In this document: in pieces, positions 1 to 10,728 of the stretch
How positions within the stretch are numbered: the first letter of the stretch is position 1
Layout: every line of letters begins with the position of its first letter
Assembly (NCBI GenBank): GCA_016714005.1
Contig: JADJOA010000003.1
Span: forward strand, 186,001 to 250,000
DNA from: Bacteroidota bacterium
GTDB lineage: Bacteria > Bacteroidota > Bacteroidia > AKYH767-A > OLB10
DNA: 64,000 nucleotides
Reading direction: 5' to 3'
Made by a program: the position numbers and the translations under genes
Notes under the pieces: generated by a model
The model's input: only the letters and a program-made list of their open reading frames with translations
Database searches by the model: none
What the model was told of the DNA's origin: nothing

Positions 1-784
1 GCACTTAACATATTGCCATATACCGTATTAAGAGCAGAAAGATTTTTGGCAAGCTTTCCTACTTCGTCTTTATATTTTTGAGTGTCGTTAAGCGAATCAT
101 TTAAATTAGCCATCAACTGATTAATGCCTTCGTAGAATTTAGATGTTTGCTTTAAGTGTGTATTAGAATCTTGCAATTGCAATTCGTAAACAGCATTTAA
201 AGCTGCAAGATTTTTCCGGCTCCTTTAACCTGATCATTATAAGTTTTCATATCCTCTGAAACTGCTTTGTAAAGCACCCATGCTCTGAGTAGCTTTAGCA
301 TAAACAGCCGACATTTCACCTACTGATTTAGTGGCAGCATTTACACCTTTAACATAATCGTTAGTAGCAACCGATGCATTGGTGATGTCAGAGAGTTTAG
401 ATGTATTGTCACCCAAAGACTTTAAACCAGCACCCAAACTTTGAAGTAACTCAGGTCCAATTTTAGAATCAGACAACATTTTATCTAAAGCTTGAGAAAC
501 AGGGTCAATCTTTTTCTTTTTGTCCTTACCATGTCCGGGTTCATGCATTCCGCCAATTCAGGATAAACCAATGACCAATCTACATCTTCATGGGGTGGTT
601 CAAAAGCAGAAATAAAGAAGATTACCGCTTCTGTTAAAAGACCTACAGTTAACATGACACCTGCACCTTCCCAGTGTTGTATCTTAAAAAGCGCTCCCAC
701 AATTACAATTGCAGCTCCCCATCCATAAAGGCGAGCCATTATTACTTTAAATTTTTTGGTCTGTGTGAATTCAGCAATACCCAT
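1..784 (-). CDS. gldL: GldL, T9SS/gliding motor inner-membrane protein (3' end cut by window edge)
   Basis: GldL pairs with GldM to form the proton-driven inner-membrane motor of the type IX secretion system. The N-terminus (from 784) has two transmembrane helices at about residues 13-33 and 41-62, separated by the short KIQHWEG turn. The second carries the acidic LLTEAVIFF segment typical of the family and is followed by AFEPP. The rest is the long cytoplasmic helical tail (SDSKIGPELLQSLGAG, later NDSLNDTQKYKDEVGKLAKN). The frame shifts near 548, 273 and 213, yet all pieces read as consecutive GldL sequence, so these look like sequence errors. It follows gldK on the same strand, the usual gldKLMN order; gldM should lie beyond base 1. 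Confidence 0.93.
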
Positions 785-902
785 AATTTTAACTTGTTTT
801 TAGTTGGTTGATAAAATTGTTTATTTGTTCTGTTGATTTATTAGATTAAAAGCATTTTCCAACTATTTCAAGTTGAACGAAAATGCTTGTGGTTTAATTT
901 TT

Positions 903-2165
903 TTAAAAATCTGCCTTATCCCTGCCAAGAAATGACATAACGCATCGGAATCCAACATAGCTTTTTGCAGTATCCTGGTATTCGTATGAACGGGTTCCGG
1001 TTTGAAGATAGAATCCAACATCCTTCCATGAACCGCCACGAATTACCTTTCTTTTTAATGAAACAGGATCAGAATCTTTTGCTTCATAAGCATAATCCGC
1101 GTTTAAATCATGAGTGAAGTTGTAAGCTGATTCATCATAAGCATTACTAGTCCATTCAGATACATTGCCTGACATGCAATATAAGCCATAATCGTTAGGC
1201 CAATAAGATGTAGATTTTACAGTATAAAAACCTCCATCATCCATATAATTACCACGCATTGGTTTAAAGTTGCCCCAAGAAACAACCACGGCTATTTCTA
1301 ATGTAAGGACCACCCCATGGATAAGGAGCTAAATCATGGCCTCCACGTGATGCATACTCCCACTCTGATTCTGTTGGCAATCTGAAATCCTGAACAATGG
1401 TTTCGCCATTTGTATTTAAATAGCTGTTCAATAATTGAGTCCTCCAAATACAAAATGCTCTTGCTTGTTTCCAAGTAACGCCTACCACAGGGTAGTCATC
1501 ATATGCAGGATGCCAATTGTACATATTAGTGACAGGATCATTAAATGAATATGTAAAATCATGAATCCAAGCTAATGTGTCTGGATATACAGCAATCAAA
1601 TCTTTTTGATGAAAACTGAACGGTCAGTCATTCCCTGCTCTCTGTTAGATTTTTGAGCTGCCTCTTTCATATCAATCCAGTAATACTCATATTTTAATTT
1701 ACGGCTGTCAATTTCCTTTCTCTTATAAAACCTTTCACTCTCGGGTAAAAATAACTCAGCAAGTGTTTCCACGTTTTGTTCGTCATCCCACTTGATCTTC
1801 TTTTTCCAATTAATCCGCTCCCCATATTCGCCTTCTTCAATTAAATGATCGCCACCTATTAAACGATGTGCTAACGAATCTCGAACCCATTCGGTAAACT
1901 GTCGGTATTCGTTATTAGTAATCTCTGTATTGTCCATATAGAATGCATGAACAGAAACAGTTTTACTCTGAGCAACCAATGCATACGGAACATCCTGATC
2001 GCTGGGTCCCATGTTATAAGAACCGGATGGAATAAACACCATTCCAAAAGGATCTGCCTGGTACCAACGCTCTCTGTTTAATACACCGGTTAACTGCCCG
2101 CGGTTACCGCCTCCGCAACTACTTAGTATAAGTACTACGATGGAAGATATAAGAATTTTTCTCAT
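903..2165 (-). CDS. gldK: GldK, T9SS ring lipoprotein with FGE-sulfatase fold
   Basis: GldK (PorK) with GldN forms the periplasmic ring of the type IX secretion system beneath the outer membrane. The start at 2165 gives MRKILISSIVVLILSSCGGG, a lipoprotein signal with lipobox LSSC. The body is a formylglycine-generating-enzyme-like domain: FGMVFIPSGSYNMGPSD near residue 40, MDNTEITNNEYRQF, DYPVVGVTWKQARAFCIWR, RLPTESEWEYASRGG, GLYCMSGNVSEWTSNAYD, VIRGGSWKD and SYVGFRCV at the C-terminus. Frame shifts near 1600 and 1305 split it into three pieces that abut without loss, most simply read as indel errors. It lies between porP and gldL, the usual T9SS gene order. Confidence 0.93.
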
Positions 2166-2269
2166 GTTGCTCCGCTTTATGTTTACTTGTGATTTTTGTT
2201 TAACGAACTGATTTTGCAATTATTTTGTGCTCAAGCCTTCTGGGACTTAAATCATTTAAACTGCACTTT

Positions 2270-2277
2270 CAAAATTA
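2270..2277 (-). promoter_or_regulatory. Putative -7 element upstream of gldK
   Basis: TAATTTTG on the minus strand matches the Bacteroidota -7 consensus TAnnTTTG, about 105 bases upstream of the gldK ATG. No TTTG lies at the expected distance upstream, so this is a weak call. Confidence 0.3.
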
Positions 2278-2306
2278 AGTTACTGTCAAAATGATATTTT
2301 TCTTTT

Positions 2307-3212
2307 TTAAAGGAATCTTACATTTCTAAGCATAGGAAGTGCTTTCTTCTTAATCTTGAAACAATATCCTATAAATATCTCATGTGTTCCCTCACTGTAA
2401 TCCTTAATTTTAGAGGTGTTAAAATCGAAAGCATATCCTACACGAAAATCTTCTGTAATATTTACACCTGCCATTGCAACAACTGCATCTTCAAGTCTAT
2501 AAGAACCTCCTATCCAAAATCTATCTTTAATGTGTAGATTCAAGTTCACATCTAACTGGGTTTCCACTGCATCTGACTTAACAAAAACCGATGGCTTTAA
2601 AGTAAAGGTTGGGCTTAACTCCCAATTGTAACCTCCCATAAAATAATAGTGACGTACATTCTCCGATTTTACCTTATCATATTCAAACTCACCTTCCAAT
2701 AAATGCGATGAAGAAACGCCTAAGTATAACTTATCAGAATTGTAGTATACACCAGCACCAAGATCAAATTTTGAATCACTTCCACTTGGAAGAAAAGGGT
2801 CGTTTAAATCTTTAGCAACAATCTCATCTTCGTTGTAGCCTCTTTGAAGCAACCCTCCATCAATACCAAAAGCGAGTTTGCCGGAACCTAGATCAAATCG
2901 GTAAGCATAAGCCAATTTAAAGTTTGAATTTTTTTGTAAGCCTGGCTTATCTGATAAGAATGACAACCCTAACCCGCCATGAAGAAACTCAATAGGACCA
3001 TCTACTCCAAAGACAGCAGATTTTGGACCACCACCAAATCTATCCCACTGATCGCGATATAAGAGGTTAAAGCAAAAAGCATCGTTACTACCAGCGTATG
3101 CCGGATTTACAAATAGCCTGTTATTCATGAACTGACTAAATTGTGGGTCTTGCTGAGCAAAAGAGGTTGAGAGAGCAATTGCTGCAATTACAGTTGTAAA
3201 GATTTTTTTCAT
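2307..3212 (-). CDS. porP: PorP/SprF family T9SS outer-membrane protein
   Basis: This family is an outer-membrane beta-barrel of the type IX secretion apparatus or its adhesin-specific partner. The start at 3212 (MKKIFTTVIAAIALSTSFAQ) gives a clean signal peptide ending SFAQ; the longer in-frame start would put a 12-residue polar leader before it. The mature protein begins QDPQFSQFMNNRLFVNPAYAGS, the family hallmark, followed by LLYRDQWDRFGGGP. It has repeated amphipathic beta strands and ends in a barrel-closing strand (EIFIGYCFKIKKK). At 301 residues it is the usual length and intact. It lies directly upstream of gldK-gldL, so it is more likely the core PorP than a cargo-specific SprF paralogue. 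Confidence 0.9.
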   Translation of the reverse strand: MKKIFTTVIAAIALSTSFAQQDPQFSQFMNNRLFVNPAYAGSNDAFCFNLLYRDQWDRFGGGPKSAVFGVDGPIEFLHGGLGLSFLSDKPGLQKNSNFKLAYAYRFDLGSGKLAFGIDGGLLQRGYNEDEIVAKDLNDPFLPSGSDSKFDLGAGVYYNSDKLYLGVSSSHLLEGEFEYDKVKSENVRHYYFMGGYNWELSPTFTLKPSVFVKSDAVETQLDVNLNLHIKDRFWIGGSYRLEDAVVAMAGVNITEDFRVGYAFDFNTSKIKDYSEGTHEIFIGYCFKIKKKALPMLRNVRFL

Positions 3213-3300
3213 ATAAGATGCGGACAAATTTGTAATTAGGTTAGACAAATTGAGTCTTTTTGAGTGATTTGAATATTACTTGGGTTATATTTTAAAGGGC

Positions 3301-3333
3301 GTAAAGTAATGGAAAATAATTTTTAATTACAAA
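3301..3333 (-). promoter_or_regulatory. Putative Bacteroidota promoter for porP
   Basis: On the minus strand TTTG (3330-3333) is followed after 21 bases by TACTTTAC (3301-3308), which matches TAnnTTTG at seven of eight positions. It would start a transcript about 80 bases upstream of the porP ATG. Confidence 0.4.
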
Positions 3334-3377
3334 GGCATTTTTTTTGTAATTAACAGTTGCAACTAAACAAGGTATGG

Positions 3378-4549
3378 TTAAGATAATTTTTGCAAAGCTT
3401 GCCACCATCTCTCAGGAATTTCGTTGTTACATGCCGTTAAATAATCGGCATGTGAGCATGGAATAAAGTGATGGCGTGTTAATTTCTTCTTGGTTTCCTG
3501 CATGGGCAACTCCATCCACCACCTGCCGGTCTTATTACTTTTTAAAAAATTAACGGTTTGCTTACCCTCATTTATTGTTGACCTGTAAATTGTAAATGAG
3601 TTTGGATTAATCTCAGGTAAATCCTTTTTACGATTTATTATCCCTTCCATTAAGTACCATATCATTTGTGAAACAAGGCTCGCGGTTTGTAGCGTTGCAT
3701 CAACAGATACATTGTATTCATAAAATCCTATCCCGGTAAACTTATCACTCATACCTGCATATTGCATCAACTGGCAGGCATGTTCCCCATATAAACCATT
3801 GGGCGAAGGATCCGATGTTGCCGGAGCATCAGATTGCCTGATTGATGATAAATCAAAACTAATAATATCAGCATTTCTGATGATTGGTTCACATTCCTTT
3901 ATTTCACTGTTTACAACACCTAGACGGTAAGTATCAAAATAAAGATTGTGCATCATATCTACAGCTTGCTGACCTACCAAATAAGTTTGATAAGCAAGCT
4001 GACTATAATTGAAAAGATAATTAGGCTGGTCTAAAATTATTTTTCCAAGATAGGTTGATGAACTAAGTGCATCGGTTGGCATGCCCAAATCAAATTTAGA
4101 GTCAATGCCAACTATGTTTATGATTTGGTCTATTTGCTTGAACGATTGGTAGTGCGCAAAGGTCAAGTCCTGACTGCCACCAATAATTATCGGAATAATA
4201 TTTTTTGGTTAAGTTCGGTTAGTATGGAGGTTAAGGCTATTGAAGTATCATTTACCTTATGACCAGGAATGATATTTCCAACATCCACAAAATTGATTCG
4301 CGATGCATGCTTTTTAAGCGAATATACTTTTTTTCTGATTGCATCAGCAGCACCGGCAGAATCATATTTGGGATTGGCTCCACGTGATTCATCAACTCCT
4401 ATTAGCGCAACTTTAGCATCCTGCAAATCGGGAAAATTTTCAACGGATGTAAATATTTTTGATCCACTATAAAATGAGTCGGAAATTTTATACTGCTCAC
4501 CATCAAAAAGTTCGGGATTAATGGGAGAAAGAAAATCTTTAATACTCAT
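3378..4549 (-). CDS. Arginase/formimidoylglutamase-fold protein with degenerate metal site
   Basis: The fold of the ureohydrolase (arginase/agmatinase/formimidoylglutamase) family is recognisable: ALIGVDESRGAN near residue 50, HKVNDTSIAL, then IIPIIIGGSQDLTFAHY, NIVGIDSKFDLG, IISFDLSSIRQSDAP and GIGFYEYN. In active members the three metal motifs read GG-x-H, D-A-H-x-D and S-x-D-x-D. Here the first His is Gln, the DAHxD His is Lys, and the second Asp of the third motif is Ser, so a di-manganese hydrolase activity is doubtful. The frame shifts once at an A-run near 4200; a single span of about 390 codons is intended. The start overlaps the topA stop by four bases (ATGA type), suggesting translational coupling. 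Confidence 0.8.
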
Positions 4550-7142
4550 TTGGCAGATTTTTTCTTAGCAGCAGCTTTCTTTTTTGCCGATGATTTTTTT
4601 GCCGGAGTTTTTGCCGCTACCTTTTTTGAAGTGGGTTTCTTGGCAGCTCCTTTTTCTTTCTTATCCTTTACTCCAGCAATTGATAAACATTCTTCTAAAG
4701 TTAGAGCTGCAGCATCTTTATCTTTGGGAATTTTAAAATTCTTTTTGCCAATGGAAATATATGCTCCCCATCTGCCATTTAAAATCTGTACATCTTTATT
4801 TTCAGGGAATGCCCTGATTAATTTTTTCGATTCCGTTTCGGCTTTCTTTTTTATGAGTTCAATTACCTTATTCATTTCAATGGTAAAAGGGTCTTCACTT
4901 CGTGGAATAGAAATGTACATTCCGTTATTCTTTATATATGGACCAAACCTGCCGCGAGAAACTATTACATCATCGCCATCATACTGACCAAGGTTGCGAG
5001 GGTTGCGCGCTAAATCTGGAGTCGCTCTTCTTAAAGCAATTAGTGCAATGGTATCGTCATAACTAATAGTATAAGGGTCGTTATCTTTTCCAAGAGAGAA
5101 AAACTCATCGCCCAACTTCGCATAAGGACCAAACCTGCCAATGCTAATAGTTAAATCCTTTTCTTCAAATTGTCCAAGATTACGCGGCAGTTTAAATAAA
5201 TCCATAGCCTCCTCATACGTTATTGTTTCCAATCTCTGCCCGGGACGAAGGCTTGCAAACTTTGGTTCATCTTCACTATCCAATCCACCGCCAATTTGTA
5301 CAAGCGGGCCAAATCTTCCCAGTCTAACAATTACTTTCTTTCCTGTTTTTGGGTCAAGTCCCAATTCTCTTTCCCCGGATGCACGTTCAGAATGTTTTTC
5401 GGTATTAACAACCGTTTTATGAAATGGCTTATAAAAATCATGCAACATTTCATGCCATTCCATTTTGCCATTTGCAATTTCATCAAACTCTTGTTCAACG
5501 GTAGCGGTAAAGTTAAAATCAAGTATGTCTTTAAAGTTAGCAACTAAAAAATCGTTAACCACAGCGCCTATATCCGTTGGAAACAGCTTTGCTTTTTCAG
5601 CACCTGTAATTTCTGTTTTCTTAAAAGATAAGACATGGTTATCTTTTAAAGTAATAACACCATATTCACGCTCTCTACCCTGCCTGTCTTCTTTAACCAC
5701 ATAATTTCTTTTTTGAACAGTTGAAATTGTTGGTGCATAAGTAGAAGGTCGACCTATTCCCAATTCTTCTAATTTCTTAACCAGACTTGCTTCTGTATAA
5801 CGCGCGGGAGGGCTTGTAAAACGTTCACGTGCTTCCACATAATCCAAATCTACTTTTTGTCCTATTTCCAGTGGTGGCAATAAACTCTGCGACTCATCTT
5901 CGGTGTTTTCATCATCATTGCCTTCCATATACACACGTAGAAAACCGTCAAATAAAATTACCTCACCGGTTGCTACAAATTTCTCCTCAACTTTATCACT
6001 CTTAATTGTAACAATTGTTTTTCCAAGCGCGCATCAGCCATTTGAGATGCAATTGAACGTTTCCAAATTAAATCGTATAAACGCTGTTCGGCTGAGTCAC
6101 CATCAATGTTTGTGTTATTAAAATACGTGGGACGAATAGCTTCGTGTGCCTCTTGGGCTGATGCCGATTTGGTTTGAAATTGCCTTTGCTGATGATATTC
6201 GTTTCCATAACTGCTGTTAATTTCTTTAGCTGCATTACCCAATGCTTGCTGCGAAAGCGTTACACTATCCGTACGCATATATGTAATGTAACCACTCTCG
6301 TACAATCTCTGCGCAATCATCATGGTTTGCGAAACAGAGTAGACTAACTTACGACTTGCCTCCTGTTGCAAAGTGGATGTTGTAAAAGGCGCAGAGGGTG
6401 AGCGCTTGCCGGGTTTCTTTTCTAAATTTTCAATAAAAAAATTACTCCCCTTTAAATTATTTAAAAAAGCTTCCGCCTGCTCTTTTTCTTTGAAACGCTG
6501 TTGTAATTCTGATTTTAAAAAACGCGGATTGCCAGATTGGTCCAAAACCAAAAAGTTTCCGGTAATTTTATATGATGATGATGCAGTGTGTGCATCAATT
6601 TCTCTTTCTCTATCAACAATTAATCTTACCGCCACACTTTGCACACGACCTGCCGATAACGATGGCTTCACTTTTTTCCAAAGAATTGGAGACAGTTCAA
6701 ATCCTACGATCCTGTCTAATACTCTGCGAGCTTGCTGTGCATCAACCAAATTCTTATCAATCTTTCGCGGGTTATTGATTGCATTTAATATGGCATCCTT
6801 TGTTATTTCGTGAAACACGATGCGCTTGGTTTCGCTTTCTTTCAATTTTAATGTTTCAAACAAATGCCATGAGATGGCTTCTCCCTCGCGGTCCTCATCC
6901 GTTGCCAACCAAACCATATCGGCATCTTTTGCAAGCGAACTTAACTCCTTTATTACTTTTTGCTTATCAGGGCTAATCTCGTAAGTAGGCTCAAAATTAT
7001 TTTCAATATTTATTCCCGAATCTTTTTTGGCAAGGTCGCGCACATGACCATAACTTGACTTTACTATATAGTCTTTACCCAAAAATTTTTCTATCGTTTT
7101 TGCTTTTGCCGGAGACTCAACTATCACTAAGTTACTTGCCAT
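4546..7142 (-). CDS. topA: DNA topoisomerase I (type IA)
   Basis: Relaxes negatively supercoiled DNA by a type IA mechanism. The start at 7142 (MASNLVIVESPAKAKTIEKFLG) is the canonical TOPRIM opening; the acidic TOPRIM motif appears as ATDEDREGEAISWHL. LSAGRVQSVAVRLIVDRE follows, and the catalytic tyrosine lies in SGYITYMRTDS at about residue 288. LVKKLEELGIGRPSTYAPTIS is conserved. Instead of zinc fingers the C-terminus has at least four GRFGP/GRWG repeats and then a 40-residue Lys/Ala-rich tail, typical of Bacteroidota TopA. One frame shift near 6015, at a T-run, separates two parts that join seamlessly; a break in an indispensable gene is best read as an indel error. Confidence 0.95.
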
Positions 7143-7164
7143 CAATTGTTTTTTTTGGAGGGCG

Positions 7165-7197
7165 CAAATTAAGTCAATAAACTTTTTAAAAACCAAA
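7165..7197 (-). promoter_or_regulatory. Putative Bacteroidota promoter for topA
   Basis: On the minus strand TTTG (7194-7197), 21-base spacer, then TTAATTTG (7165-7172), a 7/8 match to TAnnTTTG, starting just upstream of the topA ATG. It sits back to back with the miaB promoter. Confidence 0.4.
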
Positions 7198-7203
7198 TGC
7201 CGT

Positions 7204-7234
7204 TTTGTCAGCGATGGTAAATGGCTTACTTTTG
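7204..7234 (+). promoter_or_regulatory. Bacteroidota-type promoter for miaB
   Basis: TTTG (7204-7207), 19-base spacer and TACTTTTG (7227-7234) match the Bacteroidota housekeeping consensus TTTG-N19-TAnnTTTG exactly. The miaB ATG at 7310 leaves a leader of about 70 bases, which includes a short dispersed repeat (7248-7276). Confidence 0.6.
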
Positions 7235-7247
7235 CTGATGAAATAAG

Positions 7248-7276
7248 TACAAAGTATTAAGTATAAAGTACCAAGA
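7248..7276. repeat. Short dispersed repeat, copy A
   Basis: A stretch beginning AAGTACAAAGTATTAAGTA and ending GTACCAAG recurs at about 12540-12568 with a few changes. It is partly self-complementary (GTAC...GTAC). Both copies lie between genes, one in the miaB leader and one between the 11.2-kb gene and secG. Confidence 0.5.
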
Positions 7277-7309
7277 ATTAAAAGCAGTAAATTTTTTAAA
7301 AAGTTAAAA

Positions 7310-8789
7310 ATGCAGAATGAAATAGGTGCTTTACCGGCAAAAGAAATTGATGAATCAAAACAAGGTGAGGTATTGGTTTTGGAAAACAATTTACAATCAA
7401 CAAAAAAACTTTTTTTAGAAAGTTACGGCTGCGCCATGAATTTTAGCGACAGCGAAATTGTTGCTTCCATTTTACAGGACAACGGTTTTAGCACCACAAA
7501 AAATTTTAGCGAAGCCGATGTTATTTTTATCAACACCTGCGCAATAAGAGAAAATGCTGAACAACGCGTAAGGCAACGTTTGACCGAATTTAAAAAAACA
7601 AAAAAGCAAAATCCGGGATTAATTGTAGGTGTGCTTGGTTGCATGGCTGAAAGATTAAAGTCAAAATTCTTGGAAGAAGAAAAATTAGTTGACATAGTAG
7701 TTGGACCAGATGCTTATCGTGATTTACCTAATTTAATTGAGCAGGCTGAAGATGGAAAAAAAGCTGTTAACGTAATTCTCTCAAAAGAAGAAACATATGC
7801 CGATATTACTCCCGTGAGATTGGGTAGTAATGGTGTTAATGCATTTGTGAGTATTATGCGGGGTTGCGATAATATGTGTTCGTTTTGCGTGGTGCCGTTT
7901 ACAAGAGGACGCGAGCGCAGCCGAAATCCCGAAAGTATTGTTAAAGAAGTGCAGGACTTATTTGATGCTGGCTATCGTGAAGTTACCCTGCTCGGACAAA
8001 ATGTTGACTCTTATTTATGGAACGGTGGCGGGCAAAAAAAGGATTTAAGTAAAGAAACTGTTGATGCTGCACTCAATCATCAATTGCCGGAAGCGGAGCA
8101 AAAAAACTTTACAACGTTTGCTGATTTAATGGAAATGGTTGCAAAAGTTAACGCTGATATGCGGGTGAGATTTTCCACTAGCAACCCTCGTGATATGACG
8201 GACGCTGTTATCTATGTAATGTCAAAGCATGAAAATATTTGTAACTATATCCATCTGCCAGTTCAGAGCGGTAGCACAACCATGCTTGAGCGTATGAATC
8301 GCGGCTACTCACGCGAACAATATATGCAGCGCATAGAGTCTATCAGGAAAATTATTCCTGATTGCGGAATTTCTACAGATATAATTACCGGTTTTTGTGG
8401 TGAGACTGAGGAAGAACATGCAGAAACGTTATCGTTGATGGAATGGGCTGCTTACGATTTTGCATATATGTTTAGTTACAGCGAAAGACCCGGAACTGCT
8501 GCTGCAAAAAAATTTAGTGATGATATTTCTTCTGAATTAAAAAGTAAACGATTGCAAGAGATTGTTGATTTGCAGCAAAAACTTTCTGCCGACAGAACAA
8601 AGCGTGGATTAAACAAAGTGCATAAAGTTTTAATAGAAGGAGTTTCAAAAAAATCGGATGAAATGCTAATGGCGCAACACACAAAATACGGTTGTTGTAT
8701 TTCCAAAAGGCAACCGCAAACCGGGCGAGTATGTAAATGTATTGGCTGAGAGATGTACAGTGGCAACGTTAATTGGAAAAGTTGTTTGA
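7310..8789 (+). CDS. miaB: tRNA-2-methylthio-N6-dimethylallyladenosine synthase
   Basis: Radical-SAM methylthiotransferase that adds the 2-methylthio group to i6A37 of tRNAs. The N-terminal UPF0004 domain shows LESYGCAMNFSDSE, FINTCAIRENAEQ and GVLGCMAERLK with its three cluster cysteines. The radical-SAM core starts at IMRGCDNMCSFCVVPFTRGRE (CxxxCxxC), and the order continues with TLLGQNVDSY, HLPVQSGS and DIITGFCGETEEEH. A TRAM domain ends the protein. A frame shift near 8690 gives a false stop; the alternative frame continues VVVFPKGNRKPGEYVNVLAE and stops at 8789, which is the expected TRAM end. First gene of a long plus-strand run. Confidence 0.94.
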
Positions 8790-8791
8790 AA

Positions 8792-9085
8792 ATGATTTCT
8801 AAAAGCGAAGAAAAAAAATTGTGGATTTCTTTATGCCATTTAATCCGGTAATGATTGGCATTTTTGGTTCTCGTGCACGTGGCGATAACAAAATCGAAAG
8901 TGATTTGGATATTTTGTACCAGATTGACAAAAGAAATTCTCTCATGGATTTGGTACGTATGGAAAAGTCCTTATCTGAGCTTTTAGATATGAAAGTTGAT
9001 TTGACCGACCAAACCGGATTAACAAACCAACGATTGAAAAAAATATATTGATAATGACCTTATGTTGATTTATGGAAAAAGATAG
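8792..9085 (+). CDS. MNT-type nucleotidyltransferase antitoxin (MntA-like)
   Basis: Minimal nucleotidyltransferase of the MNT/HEPN toxin-antitoxin class, in which the enzyme neutralises the HEPN partner by nucleotidylation. The core FGSRARGDNKIESDLDILY carries the GSxARG loop and the paired Asp residues (SDLD). The true start is probably the ATG at 8792: an A-run near 8813 must be adjusted by one base to join it to VDFFMPFNPVMIGIFGS. A second shift near 9045 hides the usual C-terminus; the other frame reads NIDNDLMLIYGKR and stops at 9085, inside the next gene. That 14-base overlap with the HEPN start fits a coupled operon. Length about 97 residues, normal for MntA. Confidence 0.82.
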
Positions 9086-9401
9086 CAAGGTTTATTTAGA
9101 ACATATTGTAAAAGCAGCTGCTGAGATTGCCGATTTTATAAATGGTATTACAGAAGAAGATTTTCTGAGAGACCAGAAAACCCAACTGGCAATTATTAAG
9201 AATATTGAAATAATGGGTAAAGCAACTAAAAAAATTTCATCTCATATAAGAACCACAAACCCAAATATTCCATAGACAGAAATGGCAGCCATGCGCGATA
9301 AATTAACGCATAGTTATGCCGATGTAAATTACAAGATAGTTTGGGAGGTTTCATTGAATGAAATTCCGGAAATAAAAACATCAATTGAAAAATTATTATA
9401 G
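9072..9401 (+). pseudogene. HepT-like HEPN RNase toxin, interrupted by an in-frame TAG
   Basis: HEPN-domain (DUF86/HepT) toxin, normally about 110 residues. Residues 1-67 read MEKDSKVYLEHIVKAAAEIA to TTNPNIP, then TAG at 9273-9275, where the family has Trp (IPW). The same frame then continues TEMAAMRDKLTHSYADVNYK to a natural stop at 9399-9401. The downstream part contains the R-x4-H-x-Y catalytic motif (RDKLTHSY), so the stop removes the active site. A single TGG-to-TAG change explains it. It may be a real inactivating mutation or a base error. It overlaps the MNT gene by 14 bases. Confidence 0.82.
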
Positions 9402-9444
9402 GGGTTAGATTAGAATTTACGTTAGAAGCCATTAAGAAAATTAA

Positions 9445-10682
9445 ATGACCATCAGTGAAATAAAAAACCGTTTCGGAATTATAGGCAATTCGCCTTTGCT
9501 GGAGCATGCTTTAAATGTTGCAAGACAAGTTGCTGCCACCGACCTTACCGTTTTAGTAACGGGTGAGAGTGGTTCGGGTAAGGAAGTGTTTGCACAAATT
9601 GTACACCAGCAAAGTGCGCGCAAGCATGGCGCTTTTATAGCCGTTAACTGTGGTGCCATACCCGAAGGAACTATAGACAGTGAATTATTCGGGCATGAAA
9701 AAGGTTCTTTTACCGGAGCGCACGAAGCACGCAAAGGATACTTTGAAGTGTGCAATGGCGGTACTATTTTTTTAGATGAGGTAGCAGAGCTTCCGTTACT
9801 CACGCAGGTTCGTTTATTGCGAGTGCTCGAAACGGGCGAGTTTATAAAAGTAGGAAGCAGCAAGGTGCAAAAAACCGATGTGCGTGTGGTTGCCGCCACC
9901 AATGTAAATATTCCTGATGCCATTGCACGTGGTAAGTTTAGAGAAGATTTGTATTACCGACTAAACACAGTGCCATTGCACGTGCCAAGCTTGCGCGAAC
10001 GAAAAGAGGACATACATTTATTGTTCAGAAAATTTGCCAGCGACTTTGCAGAGAAATATCGCATGCCTTCTTTAATGCTACAACCCGAAGCCCAACAAAT
10101 TTTAACAGATTACCGCTGGCCGGGTAATGTTAGGCAATTAAAAATGTAACTGAACAGCTTTCCATCCTTGAGCAGAAAAAAGAAATAAGTGCCGACACGC
10201 TTTTAAAATATTTACCACCTGCATCACAATCGCAGGTGCCGGCATTGCTGGGTGGTGGGACAGCAAATGGCGAGTTTAGCGAAAGAGAACTTTTGTATAA
10301 GGTGCTGTTTGACATGAAACGTGATTTAACCGATTTAAAGAAAATTGTTTTTGATGTTGTACAAAACGGTACCGAACAAGTTGAATTGAATGAAAGCAAC
10401 TCACAAATATTAAATCGATTGGGAAGAGAGAATGATGCATTATCGCAAACAATTTCTACTCCTGACCAAACTATAACCATAACCACCCCACAACAAAACT
10501 ATCAGCCTGTTACAAAGCATGAAGTGGTGGAAGAATCTCTTTCTATAGCTGATAAAGAAAAAGAACTGATTGAAAAAGCCTTGGAGAAATACAAAGGCAA
10601 AAGAAAATTTGCTGCAAAGGAATTGGGCATTTCTGAAAGAACTTTATACCGGAAGATTAATGAGTATGGGATTAAAGAATAA
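9445..10682 (+). CDS. Sigma-54 interaction-domain transcriptional regulator, no receiver domain
   Basis: AAA+ activator of sigma-54 RNA polymerase. It begins almost directly with the AAA+ domain: Walker A GESGSGKE at about residue 41, the sigma-54 loop GSFTGAHEARKGYFE, Walker B GGTIFLDEVAELP, RLLRVLETGEF and the sensor II region YRWPGNVRQLKN. A linker of about 130 residues leads to a Fis-type helix-turn-helix (KYKGKRKFAAKELGISERTLYRKINEYG). There is no N-terminal receiver or GAF domain, so the signal input is unknown. A frame shift at an A-run near 10145 splits the frame; the second part resumes with NVTEQLSILEQKK. This gene usually sits between miaB and lptE in Bacteroidota. Confidence 0.9.
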
Positions 10683-10728
10683 AAACTCACTAACTCCTGA
10701 AAAGGAAACTAAAGGTTTAGTAAGCCAT

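Noticed and set aside
4550..6813. Plus-strand ORFs opposite topA (for example 4550-4987, 6373-6813)
   Set aside because: They are antisense shadows of a well-supported gene, with biased low-complexity translation and no family resemblance.
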